Below are positions 1 through 8,550 of a stretch of DNA of 64,000 bases, one piece after another (within the stretch, counting starts at the first letter, position 1; each line of letters opens with the position of its first letter). The notes under the pieces were generated by a model. The model was not told the DNA's origin. It searched no databases and saw nothing but the letters and a program-made list of their open reading frames with translations. The translations under genes and the position numbers were made by a program. Source of the stretch: Sinomonas sp. P10A9 (GTDB lineage: Bacteria > Actinomycetota > Actinomycetes > Actinomycetales > Micrococcaceae); contig NZ_CP163302.1 of the NCBI RefSeq assembly GCF_041022165.1, positions 2,790,001-2,854,000 on the forward strand. Direction: 5' to 3'.

Positions 1-1
1 C

Positions 2-637
2 ACGCCGACAAGCGTGGACGACATGATCCTGCCGCCCATTGCACATGGCGTGAAGGTCATCTCGATCGGCATGTTCGTGGACGGCAATCAGGCGGTAGCC
101 TGGCGCGGGCCGATGCTCCACCGCGCGCTTGAGCAGTTCCTCGGTGACGTCTTCTTCGGGGACCTCGATGTCCTCTTCCTCGACTTGCCGCCCGGCACGG
201 GAGACGTGGCGATCTCGGTCTCGCAGCTCCTGCCGAATGCCGAGCTGCTCATCGTGACGACGCCGCAGGCCGCCGCCGCGGAGGTTGCCGAGCGGGCGGG
301 CTCGGTCTCCGCGCAGACGGGACAGAAGGTGGCCGGGGTCATCGAGAACATGGCGGGCCTGACGCTCCCGGACGGAACAGTCATGGACGTGTTCGGCTCC
401 GGTGGAGGCCAGCGTGTGGCCGAGAGGCTCAGCGCTGCACTCGGGACTCCCGTGGAGCTCCTCGGGCAGGTGCCGCTCGACGTCGCGCTACGCGAGGGCG
501 GCGATGCGGGCGTGCCGATCGTGCTCGGACAGCCCGGCTCGTCGGCGGCTGTTGCCCTGCGCGCCATCGCGGATCGGCTCGCCACCAGGCCCCGCGGACT
601 CGCAGGCCGGAGCCTCGGAGTGACTCCCGCGCCCTGA
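2..637 (+). CDS. mrp: Mrp/NBP35-type P-loop ATPase, 5' truncated
   Basis: C-terminal part of an Mrp (ApbC/NBP35) family ATPase. Family members act as iron-sulfur cluster carriers or assembly factors in the cytoplasm. The frame is open to the window edge, so the N-terminus with the Walker A loop lies outside. Visible hallmarks are WRGPM followed by the Walker-B-like LDLPPGTGD and the downstream VIENM, in the order typical of Mrp. It stops with TGA at 635-637 and converges on tatB, 32 bp away. The sigE - anti-sigma - tatB - mrp neighbourhood is conserved in Actinobacteria. Family assignment is firm; the client protein cannot be read from sequence. Confidence 0.93.
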   Translation, partial: TPTSVDDMILPPIAHGVKVISIGMFVDGNQAVAWRGPMLHRALEQFLGDVFFGDLDVLFLDLPPGTGDVAISVSQLLPNAELLIVTTPQAAAAEVAERAGSVSAQTGQKVAGVIENMAGLTLPDGTVMDVFGSGGGQRVAERLSAALGTPVELLGQVPLDVALREGGDAGVPIVLGQPGSSAAVALRAIADRLATRPRGLAGRSLGVTPAP

Positions 638-669
638 CTGCCTGGGCAGCGGCGCGGCCGGCCTCGGGC

Positions 670-1074
670 TCAGGTCGCCTCGGAGTCGAACGGTGCCTTC
701 TCACCGGCAGAGAGCCGCTCCACAGTACGCTCCGGGGCGGCTGCGGCAACAGCGAAGGCGGGGGCACCTGCCGCTGCGGCCGCAACAGCGTTCGGAGCAG
801 CAGCGGCGTCAGCGCCGCCCTCGTCGTCGAGGAGGGCATTACGGATGATCTTGCGGGGGTCATACTGCCGCGGGTCGTACTTGCGCCAGTCCACCTCGTT
901 GAGGTCGACGCCCGTTTCCTCCTTGAGCTGCTCCTTGGCCCCGGAGGCCATGCGGCGCAGCTCCTTCACGATATTCGTGAGCTTCTGGGTGTATTCGGGC
1001 AGCCGCTTGGGGCCGATCACGAGGATGCCGATGACCAGCAGGATCAGGAATTCAGGGCCGTTGATTCCGAACAC
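670..1074 (-). CDS. tatB: Sec-independent protein translocase TatB
   Basis: 134-residue TatB, a subunit of the twin-arginine translocase that exports folded proteins across the cytoplasmic membrane. The N-terminus MFGINGPEFLILLVIGILVI gives one membrane segment (about residues 6-22). It is followed by the GPKRLPEY hinge and an amphipathic helix (KLTNIVKELRRMASGAKEQ). The Asn/Gly-Pro-Glu start favours TatB over TatA. The C-terminal 50 residues are Ala-rich and low complexity. It lies downstream of the sigE/anti-sigma pair on the same strand with a 57-bp gap and may be read by the same transcript. In mycobacteria a htrA protease gene usually sits here; it is absent. Confidence 0.93.
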   Translation of the reverse strand: MFGINGPEFLILLVIGILVIGPKRLPEYTQKLTNIVKELRRMASGAKEQLKEETGVDLNEVDWRKYDPRQYDPRKIIRNALLDDEGGADAAAAPNAVAAAAAGAPAFAVAAAAPERTVERLSAGEKAPFDSEAT

Positions 1075-1131
1075 GCGTGCAACATTACCTTCTGCCCGCG
1101 GGAGCGGGCGATTCCGTTGGAAAGCGTCGCA

Positions 1132-1641
1132 TCAGGGGCGGCCCGATGCGCCGAAGACCACGCGCAGTCCGCGCCCGATCCGATCGAGCGGCTCTTCACT
1201 GCTTGAGGCCGTCTGCACAGAGAACCCGGGCACATCCCGCACCCACCGATCGGCTCCGCTGGAGGTGCGGACGAGCGCTGGCGCCCCGCTTCCGGCCACC
1301 GACCGGTGCTGCGGTTCCCCTGCAAGTGCGTAGGCCGTCACTGCCAGCGCCGCCGCACAGGCCGCCACCCCGGCCAGCGCCGACAGTCCTGCGCGGGCCG
1401 CACTGCGGCCGCGCCCTTCGCTGCTCTCGGCGAGCTCGGCCCTGGCCGCGAGGTATTGGGTGTGCTCGAGGAGCCGCTCGTGGAGGGAGTGGCTCACGTC
1501 CGGCACCTGGGCCGTACGGAGGGACGCGAGGTACCTGCGCTCGGTCTCAAGCCGACCGCGGCACTCGGGGCAGCACCTCACGTGCGCGGCGGACTCCGGA
1601 TGTTCGTCGGGGAGGATGTCCCTCCATCGTGGAAGAGCCAT
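1132..1641 (-). CDS. Anti-sigma factor, zinc-finger ZAS type, membrane anchored
   Basis: 169-residue protein with an N-terminal zinc-associated anti-sigma motif: H20-x3-C24-x2-C27 in HVRCCPEC. A linker leads to one membrane segment (about residues 85-110, rich in Ala, Leu and Val) and an extracytoplasmic tail. In this family the N-terminal domain binds its cognate ECF sigma factor and releases it after redox or proteolytic signals. The gene starts 9 bp after the end of sigE on the same strand, the usual cotranscribed arrangement. It is equivalent in position to RseA of mycobacteria. Function is inferred from motif plus context. Confidence 0.85.
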   Translation of the reverse strand: MALPRWRDILPDEHPESAAHVRCCPECRGRLETERRYLASLRTAQVPDVSHSLHERLLEHTQYLAARAELAESSEGRGRSAARAGLSALAGVAACAAALAVTAYALAGEPQHRSVAGSGAPALVRTSSGADRWVRDVPGFSVQTASSSEEPLDRIGRGLRVVFGASGRP

Positions 1642-1650
1642 AGGGGCTTC

Positions 1651-2280
1651 CTAGCGGGTGCCGCGGGCGACGCGCGGGAGCGCCAGGCGCTTCTTCGCAG
1701 CGCCACGGCGGGGATCACGGTGGGCGAGCTTCTCACGCAGGAGCGTCCGGCCGCGGTGGATGCGGCTGCGGACGGTCCCGAGCTTGACCCCGAGCGCATC
1801 GGCGACCTCATCGTAGGAGAGCCCCTCGAGGTCGCACAGCACGACGGCGGCGCGGAAGTCCGGAGGCAGCTCCTCCAGGGCGGCCTGGACGTCCAGATCG
1901 AGGTTGTTCATCTCGTAGGAGCGCTCGGGGCCGGGGTCGCGGCCGGGAAGGCGTGACTCGGCGTCTTCGGCGAGCGCGTCGAACCGGATGCGGCCCTTGC
2001 GGCGGGCCTGGTCGAGGAAGAGGTTGGTGGTGATGCGGTGGAGCCAGCCGTCGAGGGTGCCCGGCTTGAAGTTCTCGAGCGAACGGAACACGCGGACGAA
2101 CACCTCCTGGGTGAGGTCCTCGGCGTCGTGCTGGTTGCCGGTCAGACGGTACGCGAGGCGGTACACCTTGGCCGAGTGCTGGGTGACCACCTCTTCCCAC
2201 GTCGGGGGAACCCAGGGCTCGCCCTCGGGGGTCTCGTGGGGGGTCTGGGTGGCCGCAGCCATTCGAGCTGACACGTCCAC
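1651..2280 (-). CDS. sigE: ECF RNA polymerase sigma factor, SigE-like
   Basis: 209-residue group 4 sigma factor. Region 2 (about residues 40-105) contains the core [20 protein letters not shown], which binds core polymerase and the -10 element. Region 4 (about 135-180) contains [20 protein letters not shown] and a helix-turn-helix ending in [11 protein letters not shown], for the -35 element. A short Asp/Arg-containing linker separates them. The GTG start at 2280 has an upstream AAGG at good spacing; an ATG 18 nt downstream (MAAATQ) is an alternative. It is divergent from the O-methyltransferase gene and followed by its anti-sigma gene. It likely directs a cell-envelope stress response, as SigE does in relatives. 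Confidence 0.92.
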   Translation of the reverse strand: MDVSARMAAATQTPHETPEGEPWVPPTWEEVVTQHSAKVYRLAYRLTGNQHDAEDLTQEVFVRVFRSLENFKPGTLDGWLHRITTNLFLDQARRKGRIRFDALAEDAESRLPGRDPGPERSYEMNNLDLDVQAALEELPPDFRAAVVLCDLEGLSYDEVADALGVKLGTVRSRIHRGRTLLREKLAHRDPRRGAAKKRLALPRVARGTR

Positions 2281-2493
2281 GCACCTGCCTTCGCTGCTTC
2301 GGTGCGGCGCTGCCGTTCCGTGCTGCCGGCCTCAATGGGGGCCGGTGTCGACGACGCCGCTCGGATACCCCAGTCTGCCAGTTGTCGCTGGGAGTTCGCT
2401 CGGTGTTCCGCCCCCAGCGTACAAGGCGCCGCTTGGCGCTCGAACGATAGGCTTGGTCAGCCCCCCTGACCGGCACAGAGGCGAAAGCGATCC

Positions 2494-3126
2494 ATGAGCT
2501 CCAACAAGTCCACCAGTTGGTCCTACACCGAGGCGTTCGCATCGGAGGACGCGGTGCAGGCAAGGGCCCGCGAGCGGTCGTTCGACCTCGGGATCACGCC
2601 TGTGAGTCCGGGGGTCGGCGCAGTCCTGACCGTCCTCGCCGCGTCGTCGAAGTCCCAGGCCGCAGTCGAGATCGGATCCGGGGCGGGCGTCTCGGGCGTC
2701 TGCATCCTGCGCGGGCTGCCCTCCACCGCGGTGTTCACGACGATCGACCATGACGTCGAGCACCTCAAGGCCGCACGCGAGGCGTTCGCCGAGGCCGGCG
2801 TACCCGCGAACCGGGTTCGAGCCATCCCGGGCCGGGCTGCGGCAGTCCTCCCACGCCTCACGGACGGTGCCTACGACTTCGTCCTGGTCGACGCAGACAA
2901 GGCCAATGCGCTGCTCTACGCCGAGCAGGGCATCCGGCTGTTGCGTCGGGGAGGGCTGCTCGTGGTCAACGACGCCCTCGACCGGGACCGCGTGTCCAAC
3001 CCGGCGCACCGCGAGCCCACCACAGTGCGGCTGAGGGAGCTCCACCGGGCCCTGCGCACGGATGAGCGGCTCTGCGCGTCAATCCTCCCCACCGGCGACG
3101 GCCTCATCGTGGCCGCACGCCTCTAG
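2494..3126 (+). CDS. SAM-dependent O-methyltransferase
   Basis: 210-residue class I methyltransferase of the catechol/caffeoyl-CoA O-methyltransferase family (Methyltransf_3). The SAM-binding motif I is EIGSGAGVSG, and an acidic residue ends the next strand (FTTIDHD). The VLVDADK stretch is the metal/catalytic motif of this family, followed by LRRGGLLVVNDAL. It is transcribed divergently from sigE, the same arrangement as M. tuberculosis Rv1220c/sigE. A TAGGCT box at 2448-2453 could serve as -10 with a leader of about 35 nt. The substrate is unknown. Confidence 0.85.
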   Translation: MSSNKSTSWSYTEAFASEDAVQARARERSFDLGITPVSPGVGAVLTVLAASSKSQAAVEIGSGAGVSGVCILRGLPSTAVFTTIDHDVEHLKAAREAFAEAGVPANRVRAIPGRAAAVLPRLTDGAYDFVLVDADKANALLYAEQGIRLLRRGGLLVVNDALDRDRVSNPAHREPTTVRLRELHRALRTDERLCASILPTGDGLIVAARL

Positions 3127-3196
3127 GCCTCGCCCAGAGCCCTACGGGGCGCCGCACGGGTCCGGGAACGCTGCCGAAGAAGGCCGCCGAGGAACG

Positions 3197-3230
3197 TCGA
3201 AGGGCCGGTCCCAGAGGACCGGCCCTTCGA
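3197..3230. terminator. Bidirectional terminator hairpin
   Basis: A perfect 15-bp stem (left arm 3197-3211, right arm 3216-3230) closes a 4-nt CAGA loop. It lies between the convergent O-methyltransferase and DUF3117 genes and can terminate transcripts from both sides. No long T-run follows, as is common in high-GC actinobacteria. Confidence 0.75.
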
Positions 3231-3261
3231 GCATCAGCGCGGCTCTGCCACCGCGGGTTGG

Positions 3262-3429
3262 CTATTCGGTGACGCCGACGAGGCACTGCTTGAGCTCGGC
3301 CGCTTCATCGGCGTTGAGCTCCACAACCAGCCGACCGCCGCCCTCAAGGGGAACACGCATGATCAGGCTCCGGCCCTCCTTCGTGACCTCCATCGGCCCG
3401 TCACCGGTACGCGGTTTCATGGCTGCCAT
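3262..3429 (-). CDS. DUF3117 family small protein
   Basis: 55-residue protein starting MAAMKPRTGDGPMEVTKEG and ending with an acidic helix (ELNADEAAELKQCL). This is the typical size and sequence of the DUF3117 family, found almost only in Actinobacteria (M. tuberculosis Rv1211 type). The ATG at 3429 was chosen because the protein then matches family length; the reading frame stays open far upstream (to about 3900) but overlaps the mannosyltransferase gene and has no other support. No function is established. Confidence 0.85.
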   Translation of the reverse strand: MAAMKPRTGDGPMEVTKEGRSLIMRVPLEGGGRLVVELNADEAAELKQCLVGVTE

Positions 3430-3542
3430 GTGCTCTTCCCCTCCAGTTGGTCGTCCGCACGATGTGCTGCTGACAACATTACCAGCAGGCATACCCCGTA
3501 GTATCCAGCGACCGGAACGGGCGTGCCGATTCGAAGGCGCTT

Positions 3543-4799
3543 CTACGGCGGCCAGTCGCCGCCTCCGGGGAGCTGTGCCCAGACCCACAGCCACACGACC
3601 CACACGATCTGCAGCAGCACGAACAGCACGAGGGTGGCCCACCGGTATGCGCGTGAGCTGGACAGTCCGGCGGCCGCAAGGGCCAGGGGGAACAGCGGCA
3701 GCATCATGCGGAACGTGCTGGTCTGAGGGTGGAGGAACGCGAGGAGATAGACCACGTAGGCCACGCACCACATCTCCATCTCGAGGCCGATGCGCCGCAC
3801 GTGTGCACTCGTAAAGTACAGGGCCGCGAGTGCCACAAGGGCGACGGGTGCGACCAGCCCCAGCGCCGGGCCGAACAGGTACTGGCCGGTATCGAACCAC
3901 GGCAGGAACGGGATCAGGGTCCCGCCACCGCGCCAGACGGTCTCGGTCGCCGTGTACGCGTCAGGCTGGCCGGTTGCCATCCAGGCGATGGCCGGCCACG
4001 CCATCGCCGCGGCGACCGCGGCGATGCCGAGCGCGAACAGGCGGCCCAGCTCGCCCGGCGTCGTGCCCTCCGCCCGACGGCGGGCGAGCCTGACGAGGAA
4101 GAGCATGCCGATCATCAGGGCGAAGGGGACCCCGACGGGGCGCGTGAGCGCCATGACCACGACGACCGGTATCGCCGAGAGGTACCTGCGTTCGACGATC
4201 CAGAGGAGGGCCCAGGCCAGGAAGAGCAGTCCGAGTGATTCTGCGTAAGGGATCTGCAGGATCGCCGAGATCGGGAAGAACGCCACCAGTGCCACGCCCC
4301 AGAGCGCGTCCGCGTGGTCTGCGCGGTGGCGGAACAGACGGTAGAGCACGACGGCGGCGGCGAACCCCGCGAGGAGCGCCACGACCTGTGCCCACGCCTG
4401 CCAAGGCATCCCGGGAATGCCGGCGAGCGCGCGCACGAGCAGGGGGAAGACCGGGTAGAACGCCCAGCTGTTCTGCTCCACCTCTCCCGTCGCCGCGTGC
4501 GGGAGAACCGAGGGGTAGCCGTTCTGCACGATCCGGCCATACCACTCCGAGTCCCAGATCTGGACGAAGTGCCAGTAGTCGGGCACCGGCGGGAACCAGG
4601 GGTTGGTGCCCTGCTGGAGCGCGGCCGCGGAGAGGATGCAGAAGCTCGTCACGCGGCTTGCCGCGTAGACGGCGAGGACCTGGACCCACCACGGGAGCTC
4701 CTTGAACCTGCCCGCGGCCCCGCGCACCCATCTTCCGAGCGCAGCGTGAAGCCCGGTCGGGCGGACTTCCTGGGGCACGCGCTCCGTATCAGCCGTCAT
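3543..4799 (-). CDS. GT-C fold membrane mannosyltransferase, PIG-V/Gpi18-like
   Basis: 418-residue integral membrane protein with about ten hydrophobic segments. An early luminal loop contains IWDSEWYGRI, matching the WD-x-x-WY motif of PIG-V/COG5542 polyprenyl-phosphate-mannose-dependent transferases. Such enzymes add mannose to lipids or glycans on the outer face of the membrane. The ATG at 4799 (MTADTERV) was preferred to the ATG three codons upstream. It overlaps the last codons of the DivIVA-like gene by 11 nt, so the LOG - DivIVA-like - mannosyltransferase genes look like one translationally coupled operon. The acceptor is unknown. Confidence 0.75.
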   Translation of the reverse strand: MTADTERVPQEVRPTGLHAALGRWVRGAAGRFKELPWWVQVLAVYAASRVTSFCILSAAALQQGTNPWFPPVPDYWHFVQIWDSEWYGRIVQNGYPSVLPHAATGEVEQNSWAFYPVFPLLVRALAGIPGMPWQAWAQVVALLAGFAAAVVLYRLFRHRADHADALWGVALVAFFPISAILQIPYAESLGLLFLAWALLWIVERRYLSAIPVVVVMALTRPVGVPFALMIGMLFLVRLARRRAEGTTPGELGRLFALGIAAVAAAMAWPAIAWMATGQPDAYTATETVWRGGGTLIPFLPWFDTGQYLFGPALGLVAPVALVALAALYFTSAHVRRIGLEMEMWCVAYVVYLLAFLHPQTSTFRMMLPLFPLALAAAGLSSSRAYRWATLVLFVLLQIVWVVWLWVWAQLPGGGDWPP

Positions 4800-5148
4800 G
4801 CACCGCACCGTCCGCGCCTCCGGGGCGGATGCCAGAGGCCCTCGTCGACTTCAGCTGGGCCGTCAAGGCCTCGATGAGAGCCGCCTGGACGCCGATCCGG
4901 TCCCGCAGCCTGACGAGCACCTGATCGACCTGGTCCATACGGTAGCCGCGGAACGCGAGCGCGAAGCGGATCGCGTCGATGTCCTCCGGATTGGGGTGTT
5001 CGGGCAGGAGCACCGGCGCCAGGTCGGCGGGCGGCTCGGCCAGGCCCTCGGGCTGGTTGCCGCGCGAGGAACCGCGCGCGACGTCGACGGCGAACCATGC
5101 GAGGCCGCCCGCGAGGAGGATCGCGAGGAAGACGAGGAAGAAGCTCAC
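4789..5148 (-). CDS. DivIVA-domain small membrane protein
   Basis: 119-residue protein: an N-terminal membrane helix ([18 protein letters not shown]), an acidic/Pro-rich linker, then a DivIVA-like motif (FALAFRGYRMDQVDQVLVRL, about residues 62-81) followed by a short helix. In this family the GY-x-x-x-QVD motif marks DivIVA/Wag31-related proteins linked to cell-pole or septum organisation. The GTG start at 5148 overlaps the stop of the upstream LOG gene as GTGA, which indicates translational coupling. An ATG 36 nt upstream is possible but lies inside the preceding gene. Confidence 0.75.
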   Translation of the reverse strand: MSFFLVFLAILLAGGLAWFAVDVARGSSRGNQPEGLAEPPADLAPVLLPEHPNPEDIDAIRFALAFRGYRMDQVDQVLVRLRDRIGVQAALIEALTAQLKSTRASGIRPGGADGAVHDG

Positions 5149-6020
5149 GCGCCCTCCGCGCTGCCGGGCTCGTCCTCGGGCCACCCCTCGTCGTCGACCT
5201 CAGCACTCCCGAACATGCCGCCGCGGCGCTCGGTCTCGCCCAGACCCGCGAGAACGCGTCGCACGGCCTCGTGCGGGTCATCGACGATCGCGATGAGGTC
5301 GACGTCGGACTCGGAGATCATGCCCTCGCCCACGAGCGTCCCACGGATCCAGTCCACAAGCGGGCTCCAGAACGCCGATCCGACGAGCACGATGGGAAAC
5401 TGCGTCACCTTGCCGGTCTGGACGAGCACCATGGCCTCGAACAGCTCGTCCAGTGTGCCGAGCCCACCCGGAAGCACTATGAAGCCGTGAGCGTACTTGA
5501 CGAACATCGTCTTGCGGGCAAAAAAATAGCGGAAGTTGATGCCGAGGTCGACCCATGAGTTCAGCCCGGTCTCGAACGGAAGCTCGATGCCGAGCCCCAC
5601 GGACGTGCCCGCACCCTCGACCGCACCCCGGTTGGCGGCCTCCATCGAACCCGGCCCTCCGCCGGTGATCACTGCGACGCCGGAATCGGCGAGGAGCCGT
5701 CCGATCATGACCGCAGTCTCATAGAACTCGGTGCCGGGCCTCGTGCGGGCCGAACCGAAGACGCTGACGGCCGGGCCGAGTTCGGCGAGCGCACCGAATC
5801 CCTCGACGAATTCGCTCTGGATCCGCATCACGCGCCACGGATCGGTGTGCACGAACCGGCCGGCACCCTTCGTGTCAAGCAGGTGCTGGTCAGCAGTGCC
5901 CTGCTGCGTCTGGCGGCGACGCAGCTCGATAGGGCCCTTCCTGCGCCACGGAACCTGTGATCCACCGCGCGAGCTGCTCGGCTCGCCGTTCGGAACGCCC
6001 TGCTGGGAATCGCTGCTCAT
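5145..6020 (-). CDS. TIGR00730 / LOG family protein, probable nucleotide 5'-monophosphate phosphoribohydrolase
   Basis: 291-residue Rossmann-fold protein with both LOG signatures: [14 protein letters not shown] (about residue 119) and [13 protein letters not shown] (about residue 183). Members cleave the N-glycosidic bond of cytokinin or other nucleoside 5'-monophosphates, releasing the base and ribose 5-phosphate. The N-terminal 60 residues are polar and charged and extend the usual core. It heads a probable three-gene operon with the DivIVA-like and mannosyltransferase genes. It is the positional equivalent of M. tuberculosis Rv1205. Confidence 0.88.
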   Translation of the reverse strand: MSSDSQQGVPNGEPSSSRGGSQVPWRRKGPIELRRRQTQQGTADQHLLDTKGAGRFVHTDPWRVMRIQSEFVEGFGALAELGPAVSVFGSARTRPGTEFYETAVMIGRLLADSGVAVITGGGPGSMEAANRGAVEGAGTSVGLGIELPFETGLNSWVDLGINFRYFFARKTMFVKYAHGFIVLPGGLGTLDELFEAMVLVQTGKVTQFPIVLVGSAFWSPLVDWIRGTLVGEGMISESDVDLIAIVDDPHEAVRRVLAGLGETERRGGMFGSAEVDDEGWPEDEPGSAEGA

Positions 6021-6098
6021 GCACCCAAGGCTAGTCTCGCTTCAATCACGATTCCGGCATGCGTTCCCTGCGTGAGCCCCGCCCGAGGCAATCTCCGT

Positions 6099-6104
6099 TA
6101 CATT
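6099..6104 (+). promoter_or_regulatory. -10 box for leaderless gluA transcript
   Basis: TACATT lies 6 nt before the gluA ATG at 6111, so transcription would begin at or very near the start codon. No Shine-Dalgarno sequence is present. The -35 region is weak. Confidence 0.45.
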
Positions 6105-6110
6105 TTCTCT

Positions 6111-6866
6111 ATGACAACCGACACTTCGGCGCGCCCGCTCGTCTCTGTCAAGGACGTGAACAAGCATTACGGCCAGCTCCATGTGCTCCAGAACATCAAC
6201 CTCGAGGTGAACAAGGGCGAGGTCGTGGTGGTCATCGGCCCGTCCGGTTCCGGCAAGTCGACACTCTGCCGCGCGATCAACCGCCTTGAGACCATCGAGG
6301 GCGGCGAGATCTTCATCGATGGGAAGAAGCTCCCCGAAGAAGGCAAGGAGCTCGCCAGGCTCCGCGCGGACGTCGGCATGGTCTTCCAGTCGTTCAACCT
6401 GTTCGCCCACAAGACGATCCTCGAGAACGTCACTCTCGGGCCGATCAAGGTCAAGGGGGTGGACAAGGCCACCGCGGAGAAGGATGCCATGGCGCTCCTC
6501 GAGCGGGTCGGCGTCGCGCATCAGGCACCCAAGCTGCCTGCCCAGCTCTCCGGCGGTCAGCAGCAGCGTGTCGCGATCGCCCGCGCTCTGGCGATGAAGC
6601 CCAAGGTCATGCTCTTCGACGAGCCCACCTCAGCTCTGGACCCCGAGATGATCAACGAGGTCCTCGACGTCATGGTCCAGCTGGCCAAGGAGGGGATGAC
6701 GATGATCGTCGTGACCCACGAGATGGGTTTTGCCCGCAAGGCAGCGGACCGCGTCGTGTTCATGGCGGACGGCCAGATCGTCGAGCAGGCAAAGCCTGAG
6801 GAGTTCTTCACCAACCCGCAGAGCAGCCGCGCAAAGGACTTCCTGTCCAAGCTGCTCACCCACTGA
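6111..6866 (+). CDS. gluA: Amino acid ABC transporter ATPase, GluA-like
   Basis: 251-residue ABC ATPase of the polar amino acid (PAAT) family. Walker A is GPSGSGKST, the signature is [15 protein letters not shown], Walker B is [12 protein letters not shown], and the H-loop is VVTHEM. It energises import through the GluC/GluD permeases fed by the GluB lipoprotein. The ATG at 6111 follows a -10-like TACATT by 6 nt. A GTG at 6072 in frame would add 13 non-conserved residues and was rejected. First gene of gluABCD. Confidence 0.92.
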   Translation: MTTDTSARPLVSVKDVNKHYGQLHVLQNINLEVNKGEVVVVIGPSGSGKSTLCRAINRLETIEGGEIFIDGKKLPEEGKELARLRADVGMVFQSFNLFAHKTILENVTLGPIKVKGVDKATAEKDAMALLERVGVAHQAPKLPAQLSGGQQQRVAIARALAMKPKVMLFDEPTSALDPEMINEVLDVMVQLAKEGMTMIVVTHEMGFARKAADRVVFMADGQIVEQAKPEEFFTNPQSSRAKDFLSKLLTH

Positions 6867-6937
6867 CGGCATCTGCCCGCATCAACCCACGCTCGCACCT
6901 GGGCCATTTGCGGCCCGTGATGAAAGGAATGCTCGAA

Positions 6938-7834
6938 ATGGCACTCTTCGGCACCAAGAAAGCCGTGCTGACCGCCGCTACAGCGGTCTTCGCACTGGCA
7001 CTATCCGCCTGCGGCGGCACCTCGGGCGGTGGCGGCGGCTCGTCCGAGTCCGCCGCTCCGTACACGGTCGCCACCAATGTCTCGCTCACGGGCAGCCCCA
7101 CGTTCGACAAGATCAAGTCCGCGGGCAAGGTCGTCATCGGCGTCAAGCAGGACCAGCCCGGGCTTGGCTTCAAGGACGCGGCCTCCGGCGAGTACAGCGG
7201 CTTCGATATCGAGATCGCCAAGTGGATGGCTGCCTCGCTCGGCTACAGCCCCGACAAGATCGAGTTCAAGGCGATCCCGTCGGCCAACCGGGAGTCCGCC
7301 ATCCAGAACGGCGACATCAACTTCTACATCGGCACGTACTCCATCACGGACAAGCGCAAGCAGCTCGTCGACTTCGCCGGCCCGTACTTCATCACCGGGC
7401 AGGGCCTGCTCGTGAAGAAGGACAACACGACGATCAACAGCGAGAAGGACCTCGCCGGCAAGACCGTGTGCTCCGCCACCGGTTCGACGCCGATCCAGAA
7501 CATCAAGGCGAACTTCAAGGACACCAAGACGACCGAGTTCGACACCTACTCGCAGTGTGTCGAGGCCCTCAAGAATGGTCAGGCGGACGCTGTCACGACT
7601 GACCAGGCCATCCTCCTCGGATACGCCGCCCAGGAGCCGGATGCCCTCAAGGTGGTCGGCCAGCCGTTCACCACGGAGAAGTACGGCATCGGCCTGACTA
7701 AGGGCGACACAGCGCTGCGCAAGTTCTTCAACGACACCCTGACCAACGGCAAGGACACGTGGGCGAAGGTCTACGACTCGACGCTCGGCAAGTCGGGCAC
7801 GAAGGTCACGCAGCCCGCCGTCGACAACTACTGA
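6938..7834 (+). CDS. gluB: Glutamate-type ABC transporter substrate-binding lipoprotein
   Basis: 298-residue SBP_bac_3 protein. The signal peptide ends in the lipobox LALSAC, so the mature protein is lipid-anchored by Cys; a Gly/Ser linker follows. The binding domain shows the family's GVKQDQPGLGF and FDIEIAKWMA segments. The ATG at 6938 was chosen because AAAGGA ends 9 nt upstream; the ATG at 6929 directly abuts that SD. The gene is flanked downstream by a strong hairpin (7843-7873). Glutamate/aspartate specificity is inferred from similarity to the Corynebacterium gluB arrangement. Confidence 0.9.
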   Translation: MALFGTKKAVLTAATAVFALALSACGGTSGGGGGSSESAAPYTVATNVSLTGSPTFDKIKSAGKVVIGVKQDQPGLGFKDAASGEYSGFDIEIAKWMAASLGYSPDKIEFKAIPSANRESAIQNGDINFYIGTYSITDKRKQLVDFAGPYFITGQGLLVKKDNTTINSEKDLAGKTVCSATGSTPIQNIKANFKDTKTTEFDTYSQCVEALKNGQADAVTTDQAILLGYAAQEPDALKVVGQPFTTEKYGIGLTKGDTALRKFFNDTLTNGKDTWAKVYDSTLGKSGTKVTQPAVDNY

Positions 7835-7842
7835 CAGGCACT

Positions 7843-7873
7843 GGTGGGCGGGGCGATGGCCGCCCCGCCCACC
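7843..7873 (+). terminator. Intercistronic hairpin after gluB
   Basis: A 13-bp GC-only stem (arms 7843-7855 and 7861-7873, 5-nt loop) sits between gluB and gluC. It probably attenuates read-through or protects the gluB mRNA 3' end, so that binding protein exceeds permease. Confidence 0.7.
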
Positions 7874-7902
7874 GCCGTTTCGGCTAGAAAGCGAAGGCTG
7901 CC

Positions 7903-8550
7903 GTGAGCACCCTCTTCGACAATCTCGATCTCTTCACGACCGGATTCCGGAACACGATCATCCTGTTCCTTGTCTCCGGGTTCTTCGCCCTCATCCTGGG
8001 CACGGTCGTGGGCGCAATGCGCGTCTCCCCCGTCCCTGCCCTGAGGGCCTTCGGGACGCTGTACGTGAACGTCATCCGCAACACCCCTCTGACGCTCGTC
8101 CTGTTCTTCTTCGCGCTCGGGTACCCCAAACTCGGACTTCCGCAGATTGACTTCATGACGGCTGCGACGATCGGCCTGAGCCTGTACACCGCGACCTACG
8201 TCGCCGAGGTGCTCCGCTCCGGCATCAACACTGTCCCGGTCGGGCAGGCCGAGGCCGCCCGCGCCATCGGCCTCACCTTCACCCAGACCCTGAACCTCGT
8301 GATCCTTCCGCAGTCGTTCCGGAGTGTGCTGCCGCCGCTGTTCAGCGTTCTCATCGCGCTCCTGAAGAACACCACGGTCGCCGCTGGGTTCTCGGTCGCG
8401 GAGGCGGGTGCGATCCGCGCCAACCTCTCCGAGCGCGGGTACCCCGCCATGGAGGGCCTCCTATGGGTAGCGCTGTTCTTCGTGATCCTCGTCCTGGTCC
8501 TCGCCCAGCTGCAACGCTATTTCGAGAAGAAGTGGAAGGTGGCCCGATGA
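7903..8550 (+). CDS. gluC: Amino acid ABC transporter permease, GluC-like
   Basis: 215-residue PAAT-family inner-membrane permease (HisM/GlnP type) with about five membrane helices. It has the EAA-type coupling loop EAARAIGLTFTQTLNLVILP that contacts the ATPase. The GTG start at 7903 lies 68 bp after gluB, just past the hairpin. Its stop codon overlaps the gluD start as ATGA, so the two permease halves are coupled and likely form a heterodimer. Confidence 0.9.
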   Translation: MSTLFDNLDLFTTGFRNTIILFLVSGFFALILGTVVGAMRVSPVPALRAFGTLYVNVIRNTPLTLVLFFFALGYPKLGLPQIDFMTAATIGLSLYTATYVAEVLRSGINTVPVGQAEAARAIGLTFTQTLNLVILPQSFRSVLPPLFSVLIALLKNTTVAAGFSVAEAGAIRANLSERGYPAMEGLLWVALFFVILVLVLAQLQRYFEKKWKVAR